The notes beneath the pieces are model-generated. The model was given only the letters and a program-made list of their open reading frames with translations. It ran no database searches and was not told the DNA's origin. 27,739 nt of DNA from JBCBEX01 sp038528235. GTDB taxonomy: Bacteria; Bacteroidota; Rhodothermia; Rhodothermales; Rubricoccaceae. The position numbers were made by a program, and so were the translations under genes. The stretch spans positions 1 to 27,739 of the forward strand of contig JBCBEX010000059.1 of the NCBI GenBank assembly GCA_038528235.1. Direction: 5' to 3'. Positions 22,512 to 27,739 of the stretch are shown piece by piece. The number at the start of each line of letters is the position of its first letter. Position 1 is the first letter of the stretch.

Positions 22512-23488
22512 GAAGTCGCCTTGGCAGTGGTATTTGCCGGGTCCAGCACTTCCTCTTCGGCTCGGACACGCATCCGCATCACGAGCGGTAGCCCGACGAG
22601 TGCCGGTAGGAACAGGTTGAGGGCCGCTAGGCTCAGTGCGCCATTGAACGCAGCGGCTTCCGCCACGCCTAGGAAAGCGAAGAAGTAGACCGCGGCCCCC
22701 TCACGGATGCCAAGATCCGCGAGCGTGATGGACGGGATAGCGCTCTTGGCAAAGAAGACCAGCGCAACGGCGATGTAGCCATAGAGCAGAGGCGTTGTGG
22801 CGTCGAACGCGCGAACGAGTAGCACGAATTGGGTCGAGAACACCACATAGCGCAGGGCCGACAGCCAAAAGAGCGAGCGCGCATCGGCGCGGTTGAAGCG
22901 GCTCAGGATCCGCAGCAGCGTCTTGAGGCGGCGCGAGGGCGTCAGGCTCACCAGCAGGTTGTGCGTGCTGCGCGGATGCAAGAGGAAGTACAGGAACAGT
23001 GCTGTGGCCACCACGCCGAGGGCGAGCAGCGTCGTCCACGCGAACGTGTCGAGGCCTGCCTCCGTGAGCAGGAACAACGTCAGCGCGACCAGCCCGAAGA
23101 CGAGGCAGCATGCCAGCGTCATCATGCGCTCGGCGAACGTCAGCGCAGCCAACTGCCAGCGCCCGGCATGCCTCAGGTAGAGCGCCCGTCCGACATAGTC
23201 GCCGACGCGGCCCGGCGTGAGTAGGCCGATGGGATAGCCGCTCAGCACCGCGCCAATCGACTCGCGCTGCGTGACACGGGGTGCCAGCCGCTTCACGAGG
23301 CGGTGCCACCGATAGGCTTCCAGCCAAAGGTTCAGGGGGACAAGGGCAGCGGCGGCTAGCGCCCAGCCTGGATGCGCCGACCTCGCAGCCTCGGCAATGG
23401 CCTCCCACTCGATCAGCCGGATGAGTAGCGCAAGTGCCGCCCCAGCGAGGACAAGCCTAAGCAGGTAGCGCAGGGAAGAGCGAAGCAC
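22508..23488 (-). CDS. Flippase-like membrane protein (COG0392/UPF0104, LPG-synthase-TM type)
   Basis: 326 residues from a GTG. Seven to eight hydrophobic segments are visible. The family signature YRWHRLVKRL (59-68, after the second helix), GYPIGLLTPGRVGDYVGRA (84-102) and IPSITLADLGIREGAAVYF (about 252-270) matches the lysylphosphatidylglycerol-synthase transmembrane/AglD-like group, thought to move lipids or lipid-linked sugars across the membrane or anchor lipid-modifying enzymes. There is no fused catalytic domain, so it is the membrane part alone. The GTGA overlap with the GT2 gene implies coupled synthesis. It starts 92 nt before the end of the barrel gene in the same direction. Confidence 0.85.
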   Translation of the reverse strand: MLRSSLRYLLRLVLAGAALALLIRLIEWEAIAEAARSAHPGWALAAAALVPLNLWLEAYRWHRLVKRLAPRVTQRESIGAVLSGYPIGLLTPGRVGDYVGRALYLRHAGRWQLAALTFAERMMTLACCLVFGLVALTLFLLTEAGLDTFAWTTLLALGVVATALFLYFLLHPRSTHNLLVSLTPSRRLKTLLRILSRFNRADARSLFWLSALRYVVFSTQFVLLVRAFDATTPLLYGYIAVALVFFAKSAIPSITLADLGIREGAAVYFFAFLGVAEAAAFNGALSLAALNLFLPALVGLPLVMRMRVRAEEEVLDPANTTAKATS

Positions 23489-23580
23489 GGAAGCGGGGTA
23501 GGGTAGAGGGGAAGCGCCCGTCGGGTGGTGCAGGAATGGTCACCTGAAAACGAGGCGGCAGCGCAAGAAACTACAGGCCG

Positions 23581-24867
23581 TCAGCGGAGCGGTGAGCGAA
23601 AGCGCCGCAAATCGTACACCAGCCTGATCTCCGAGGCAAAGGCCCCCTCGGTGCCGATGGAAAACTGCGCCGTGAGAATCAAGTCGGAGCGGCTGCGGTC
23701 GAGCAGCGTGCCGCCGAGCATGAGGACGGGCCGGAGCGGCACGCGCCCTTCTTCGGCGAAGTCGTCGTCGAAGGCAACGCGCGTCGTGAATTCGTCCTCG
23801 ATGCGGTTGTACGCGTTGCCCAGCTGAACACCGACAAACGCATCGGTCTCGTAGGCATCCGTCACGAGGTCGAGCAGAGAGGGCACGGGAAATCGGTAGG
23901 AAAAGCTGGCGACAAACGCGTCGAGGCCGGTCAGCCGGTAGCGGCCGAAGGCGCCGAGCATGCGGTAGTCGAGGACCGCGAGGTAGTAGAACGGCAGGTC
24001 CTCGACGGAGGCGCCGCGCCGTGTGGCCACATGTGCCGAGGCTTGAACGACGTGATGTTGAAATGCCGGCACGAGGTCGGCGACGGGGAAAAAGCCATAC
24101 AGCGTCGCCGAGGCCTGCCAGAATCCGAGTCCGCTCCCATCGATCGCCACGTAGCGGCTGCCCGACACCTGAGCGAGCCAGCCCTGCCGTGCATACTCGG
24201 CGGCATCGCGCGTGTCTGCCCCGAGCGAGAGGCCCAGGTAAGCTCCCATGCGGTCCTCGTCCCGTGCGGCAGCGACGCTTCCTTGCGAGGCTGCGTCGAG
24301 GCGGAGCAGGGCCTCAGCGTCCTCCGTGATCCGACCGACTCGGTCCCAGCGTACGCGCACGAACGGCTGCACGAGTAGGCCTGTGTGCGCAAACGCGTAC
24401 GCGCCGAGCAAGGCCTCGGCATCGAACGAGGTGTGCTGAAAGCGTACCCCGAGCGTATCCGACGTGCGGCCTCCCGTCCCGAAGAAGGGCTGCTGCGTCG
24501 TAGTCCTCGCATAGAGCCCGAGCATTCCGTGCACGCGCGAGCGATACGGGTTGGCTGTGTACACCGACAGCGCGACCCGTTGGTAGCGCTGTGCGACGAC
24601 CGCCCCAGCCCGCCACTCCGAGCCCTGCCAGCCCAGATGCTGCGCCGATACGTTGCCCCCGACCCCGAAACCGCGACGGGGCGAGTAGAGCGCACTCAAC
24701 TCGGGCGAAAAGCGCCACACGATGGGGACGCGGGTCGTGTCCGGAGGCGTGCTAGACCTCTCGACCGGCGTCACGGCCGGCGCACGAGCGGGAATCGCTG
24801 CCGCCAAGCTGGGAGCCTCGGTCAGAGAGCTGGCAGCGAGTAAAAGGGCGAGGGTGGCGAGGAGCAC
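23581..24867 (-). CDS. Outer-membrane beta-barrel protein (Omp85/surface-antigen-like)
   Basis: 428 residues from a GTG; no upstream in-frame ATG was found nearby. The signal peptide spans residues 1-23 (LLATLALLLAASSL). After a Pro/Thr-rich spacer (24-48) the protein is made of repeating amphipathic beta-strands with many Tyr, Phe and Gly (FGVGGNVSAQHLGW, RVALSVYTANPY, GMLGLYART, FDAEALLGAYAF and others). It ends in a strand EIRLVYDLRRF before a short basic tail. This resembles the C-terminal barrel of Omp85/D15 proteins, without POTRA domains in the part seen. Its downstream neighbours are the flippase-like and GT2 genes, an envelope set. Confidence 0.7.
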   Translation of the reverse strand: MLLATLALLLAASSLTEAPSLAAAIPARAPAVTPVERSSTPPDTTRVPIVWRFSPELSALYSPRRGFGVGGNVSAQHLGWQGSEWRAGAVVAQRYQRVALSVYTANPYRSRVHGMLGLYARTTTQQPFFGTGGRTSDTLGVRFQHTSFDAEALLGAYAFAHTGLLVQPFVRVRWDRVGRITEDAEALLRLDAASQGSVAAARDEDRMGAYLGLSLGADTRDAAEYARQGWLAQVSGSRYVAIDGSGLGFWQASATLYGFFPVADLVPAFQHHVVQASAHVATRRGASVEDLPFYYLAVLDYRMLGAFGRYRLTGLDAFVASFSYRFPVPSLLDLVTDAYETDAFVGVQLGNAYNRIEDEFTTRVAFDDDFAEEGRVPLRPVLMLGGTLLDRSRSDLILTAQFSIGTEGAFASEIRLVYDLRRFRSPLR

Positions 24868-24931
24868 GAGCAGGGTGTATGCGAAACAGCGACAAGGTAG
24901 TCATCGGCTCTCGCCCTGGAAGCTCGAACGC

Positions 24932-24939
24932 TATCTTCG
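24932..24939 (+). promoter_or_regulatory. Candidate -7 promoter element before purD
   Basis: TATCTTCG lies 31 nt before the purD ATG and differs from the Bacteroidota-type TAnnTTTG box at one position. No TTTG is seen about 20 nt further upstream. It sits in the 103-nt gap between the divergent barrel and purD genes. Confidence 0.3.
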
Positions 24940-24970
24940 AAGAGAAGCCACCATCCATCCGACGTTCACC

Positions 24971-26260
24971 ATGCGCATCCTAGTTGTTGGAGGCGGTGGG
25001 CGCGAGCACGCCCTGTGCCATGCCCTCGCCCAGAGCCGTCACTCCCCCAATCTCCTCTGCGCACCGGGCAACGCCGGCACGGCTTCGCTCGCGGAAAACG
25101 TCCCCGTCGCCGCAGACGACGTCGAGGGCCTTGTCGCCCTCGCGGAAGCGCGAAGCGTGGACCTCGTCGTCGTTGGACCAGAGGTGCCCTTGGTGAAGGG
25201 GCTGGCCGATGCCCTCGGCAGCGTCGGCATCGATGTAATCGGCCCCAGTGCGGCTGCCGCGCAACTCGAAGGGTCGAAAGCCTTCGCGAAGGCGTTTATG
25301 GACCGGCATACTATCCCCACAGCCCGCAGCCGCACGTTCGACACGAGGGACTATGCCGAGGCCTGTGCCTATGTCGAAGCGCATCCGTTGCCGCTCGTCC
25401 TGAAAGCCGACGGCCTGGCAGCGGGCAAAGGCGTCCTCATTCCCACGACGCGGGAGGAGGCGCTCGCAGGCCTTGCATACATCCTCCGCGACAAGGCGTT
25501 CGGTGCGGCCGGCGCCAAAGTCGTGGTTGAGGAGTTCATGGAGGGCGAGGAGGCGAGTGTCTTTGTCCTGACCGATGGGATGGAATACGTCCTCTTTGCA
25601 CCGGCCCAGGACCACAAACGCATCGGTGAGGGCGACACCGGGCCGAACACGGGGGGCATGGGAGCCTACGCGCCTGCACCCGTCGTCACGCCCACGCTGC
25701 TCGCGCAGATTGAGGCGCGCATCGTCGAGCCGACGCTGAAGGGCATGGCGAAGGATGGTACACCGTATCGCGGCTTTCTCTATGTTGGCCTGATGATCAC
25801 CGCGGACGGCCCCAAGGTGGTCGAGTACAACTGCCGCCTCGGCGACCCAGAGACGCAGGTGGTGCTTCCGCTCCTGAAGACCGACCTTGTGGACTTGCTT
25901 CGCGCCCAGCACGATCACCTGCTCAGCGAGATCCGTGTCGCCATGCACGACGGCGCCGCGGCCTGCGTGGTCGTGGCGTCGGAGGGGTACCCTGGGCCGT
26001 ACGCGAAGGGGTTGGCGATCGCTGGCCTGGAGAACGGCGACGCAGACGGGGACACGATGGTCTACCACGCCGGCACGCGCCGGACGGACGACGGGCGCCT
26101 CGAAACGAGCGGCGGTCGGGTGCTCGGCGTCACGGCCCGGGGCGCGTCGCTGCAGGACGCTCTGGACGCCGCCTACGCCCGGGTCGGCACGGTGTGCTTC
26201 GACGGTTTGCAGTTTCGCCGCGACATCGGACAGAAGGGGCTGCAGCGCCCTGCTTCGTGA
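24971..26260 (+). CDS. purD: Phosphoribosylamine-glycine ligase (GAR synthetase)
   Basis: 429 residues, the usual length. The N-domain begins MRILVVGGGGREHALCHAL and has the phosphate-contacting GNAGT (54-58). The ATP-grasp domain includes SKAFAKAFM, VLKADGLAAGKGV, VVEEFMEGEEASVF, DHKRIGEGDTGPNTGGMGAYAP and EYNCRLGDPETQ with the metal-binding Glu and Asn; a C-domain with HAGT follows. The enzyme makes glycinamide ribonucleotide from phosphoribosylamine, glycine and ATP in purine synthesis. The ATG at 24971 is the natural start; the longer frame overlaps the divergent barrel gene. Its TGA overlaps the next ATG (TGATG). No other pur gene lies in the window. Confidence 0.97.
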   Translation: MRILVVGGGGREHALCHALAQSRHSPNLLCAPGNAGTASLAENVPVAADDVEGLVALAEARSVDLVVVGPEVPLVKGLADALGSVGIDVIGPSAAAAQLEGSKAFAKAFMDRHTIPTARSRTFDTRDYAEACAYVEAHPLPLVLKADGLAAGKGVLIPTTREEALAGLAYILRDKAFGAAGAKVVVEEFMEGEEASVFVLTDGMEYVLFAPAQDHKRIGEGDTGPNTGGMGAYAPAPVVTPTLLAQIEARIVEPTLKGMAKDGTPYRGFLYVGLMITADGPKVVEYNCRLGDPETQVVLPLLKTDLVDLLRAQHDHLLSEIRVAMHDGAAACVVVASEGYPGPYAKGLAIAGLENGDADGDTMVYHAGTRRTDDGRLETSGGRVLGVTARGASLQDALDAAYARVGTVCFDGLQFRRDIGQKGLQRPAS

Positions 26261-27213
26261 TGGTGCGTGCTACGCCAACCACTCTCCAGCCTGCTCAAGT
26301 GCGGCGAGCCGTAGGCATCCTTGGGATGCTCGCCTTGGCCGTGTGTCTGGCCTCGGCATGCACGGCGTCAGCAGACGGAAGAACCCCGGCGGCACCGGAC
26401 GGAGCCACGTTGACAAAGACGGACACCGTCATGACTCGAATCGCCACGTTTCAAGACGCGACCTCGCTGAGTGCAGACCCAGCAGGGCGGCTCTACGTGG
26501 TCGATGCTGCGACGGCTACCGTGACGGTGCTCGACGCTGCCGGCACGGTCCTGACCACCCACGGCGGTCCCGGTAGTGGCGACTATGGCTTTTTCGAACC
26601 CGCCGACCTCGACCCGACAAACGGGCTCGCGTTCTTCGTGGCGGACCTCGGCAATCAGCGCGTGCAGCGCTTCGAGCGCGACTTCCGACTCGTCCGGTCG
26701 ATCCCTGTCGAACTCCCAGGCGACGACGGGCCGTCCGAGCGGGTCGACGATCCCATTCCGGGCGACCCGTCCGCCGTGGCATTGAGCCCCACGGGCGACC
26801 TCCACATCCTCGACGCGCGCAGCCGAACCGTGCTCACCCTCGATCAGGAACGCCGCTTCGAGCGGACGCTCGGGGGGCTCCGCGCCCCGGTCGACCTCGC
26901 TGTCGGCGATGACGGGACGCTCTACGTCGCCGACCGCGGGCGCAGCCGGCTCATCGTCTTCGACACCTATGGCTTCCGCTTGCGCACCATGGACCTCCCC
27001 GTGCCTCCCGAAGCGGTCGCGTTTGTGCAAGGCCGCCTCCTCGTTGCAGGTGCCGACCGCGTCCTGCTCGTCTCCAGCGACGGCGATGTGCTCGCGACGG
27101 CCAGACCTGACCCGATGCCGCTCGTCGACGCGACGCTCGTGGGGACGACGCTCTACGTCCTGACTGCGCGGGCGCTGTACCGGCTTCCGAGTGCGTTCGG
27201 TCGTCCCGATTAG
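26260..27213 (+). CDS. NHL-type beta-propeller lipoprotein
   Basis: 317 residues. The ATG shares the A of the purD stop (TGATG), so translation is probably coupled. The signal peptide ends ASAC with lipid-attachment Cys34. The rest is a propeller of repeated strands: LSADPAGRLYVVDAATATVTVLD, PADLDPTNGLAFFVADLGNQRVQRFE, VALSPTGDLHILDARSRTVLTLD, LAVGDDGTLYVADRGRSRLIVFD (each described by its GxLYVxDxxxxxVxVFD core). This is the NHL/six-bladed propeller pattern; such lipoproteins usually bind proteins or sugars and have no fixed catalytic site. The link to purD looks like operon convenience rather than shared function. It overlaps the convergent transporter by TTAG. Confidence 0.8.
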   Translation: MVRATPTTLQPAQVRRAVGILGMLALAVCLASACTASADGRTPAAPDGATLTKTDTVMTRIATFQDATSLSADPAGRLYVVDAATATVTVLDAAGTVLTTHGGPGSGDYGFFEPADLDPTNGLAFFVADLGNQRVQRFERDFRLVRSIPVELPGDDGPSERVDDPIPGDPSAVALSPTGDLHILDARSRTVLTLDQERRFERTLGGLRAPVDLAVGDDGTLYVADRGRSRLIVFDTYGFRLRTMDLPVPPEAVAFVQGRLLVAGADRVLLVSSDGDVLATARPDPMPLVDATLVGTTLYVLTARALYRLPSAFGRPD

Positions 27214-27739
27214 CGAATCCAGTATCCAATCACGAACGGTCCCAGTCCCGCGATCAGCGCCAGTGCGAGCAGGCTCACGATCGTGCCTGCCATCACCATG
27301 TCGCGGGTCGTCAGTTCGCCTTGGGCGTAGGCGATCGCATTGGGCGGCGTGCTGACAGGAAGCGCCATGGCCGAAGAGGCAACCAGTGCGATGCACAGGG
27401 CCACTTCGATGCCCGACGCCGCGTCGCCCATCGCCATCGCCAATGAGACGCCGATGGGGAGCACAAGGTTGGCCGCAGCGGTGTTGGACATGAACGTGCT
27501 CAGGACGAGGGTGCCCGCGGTCAGGATCAGCAGCGCCGTGGCTCCGCCCGTAGGCAGCGCTTGCACCAAAGCCACGTCCAGACCCGTGAGCCGCATGCCA
27601 ACGCCTAAGGCAAGGCCGCCTGCGATGAGCACGAGCACGTTCCACTGCAAGGCGTCGAAGTCGTGCCGATTGAGGACGCCGAGCGAAGTGAACGCGACCA
27701 CCGGGAGGAGTGCGACGACGGCGGTGGGCAGCCCATGCC
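27210..27739 (-). CDS. DASS/SLC13-family transporter, C-terminal part (runs off the window)
   Basis: The gene is cut at the window's right edge; the frame is open from 27739 to the TAA at 27210. Visible are the C-terminal membrane helices with the family's paired cation/substrate motifs: LSTFMSNTAAANLVLPI (the SNT motif) and LPVSTPPNAIAY (the second S/T-P-P-N-A motif), then a final helix LIAGLGPFVIGYW. SLC13/DASS members carry di- and tricarboxylates or sulfate, usually with sodium, across the inner membrane. The substrate cannot be told from this fragment. An ATG or GTG inside the frame (for example at 27701) is not the start because conserved transporter sequence continues upstream. Confidence 0.9.
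   Translation of the reverse strand, partial: HGLPTAVVALLPVVAFTSLGVLNRHDFDALQWNVLVLIAGGLALGVGMRLTGLDVALVQALPTGGATALLILTAGTLVLSTFMSNTAAANLVLPIGVSLAMAMGDAASGIEVALCIALVASSAMALPVSTPPNAIAYAQGELTTRDMVMAGTIVSLLALALIAGLGPFVIGYWIR

Noticed and set aside
24980..26068. Minus-strand open frame across purD
   Set aside because: Antisense to a complete GAR synthetase, with no domain of its own.
26368..27645. Minus-strand open frame across the NHL lipoprotein and the transporter
   Set aside because: It overlaps two well-supported genes and has no recognisable domain.

Overview
The window is a gene-dense stretch of GC-rich bacterial chromosome. Signal peptides, lipoboxes and predicted outer-membrane beta-barrels indicate a Gram-negative-type envelope. 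Few genes have a clear Shine-Dalgarno sequence, and several candidate promoters carry a TAnnTTC element like the -7 box of the Bacteroidota/Rhodothermota lineage. I therefore lean towards a Rhodothermota-like organism, but this is inference from style, not from a marker gene. I saw no rRNA, tRNA, CRISPR array, transposase or phage gene, and the window reads as ordinary chromosome.

Layout. 1-2970: two small membrane proteins, a secreted FGE-sulfatase-fold protein, and a divergent TetR regulator / SnoaL-like pair with a good candidate operator between them. 2980-7771 (minus): a cluster transcribed in the order HtrA/DegP protease, NodB polysaccharide deacetylase, membrane GT2 glycosyltransferase, then a secreted double-FAS1 protein. 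7973-12049 (minus): a four-gene unit (PIG-L-type lipoprotein deacetylase, two small membrane proteins, AFG1/ZapE-type ATPase) joined by three successive ATGA overlaps. 12176-14120 (plus): M42 metallopeptidase, zinc-ribbon protein and gluconokinase. 14117-16324 (minus): a small regulator with two helix-turn-helix segments, then barrel protein, 3-methyladenine DNA glycosylase and AhpD-like protein. 16525-20394 (mostly plus): glutaryl-CoA dehydrogenase, DinB-like protein, a secreted Arg/Asp-rich protein on the other strand, two small proteins and a Spy/CpxP-like periplasmic protein. 20621-24867: Nudix CoA pyrophosphatase, then on the minus strand an outer-membrane barrel, a flippase-like membrane protein and a second GT2 enzyme. 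24971-27739: purD coupled to an NHL-type lipoprotein, then the C-terminal part of a DASS/SLC13 transporter running off the window.

The main functional theme is the cell envelope: two paralogous glycosyltransferases, two deacetylases, a flippase-like protein, HtrA and Spy-like quality control, FAS1 and barrels. Housekeeping genes (purD, gntK, a glutaryl-CoA dehydrogenase, Nudix, DNA repair) lie between them. Genes are packed tightly, with several stop/start and stop/stop overlaps. The most notable non-coding signals are a possible two-state RNA leader before the Spy-like gene, a 7-bp tandem repeat forming most of the 5' leader of the M42 peptidase, and inverted repeats in the TetR/SnoaL intergenic region. 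I found no clearly new biological system; the four-gene ATGA unit and the possible RNA leader are the best candidates for follow-up.
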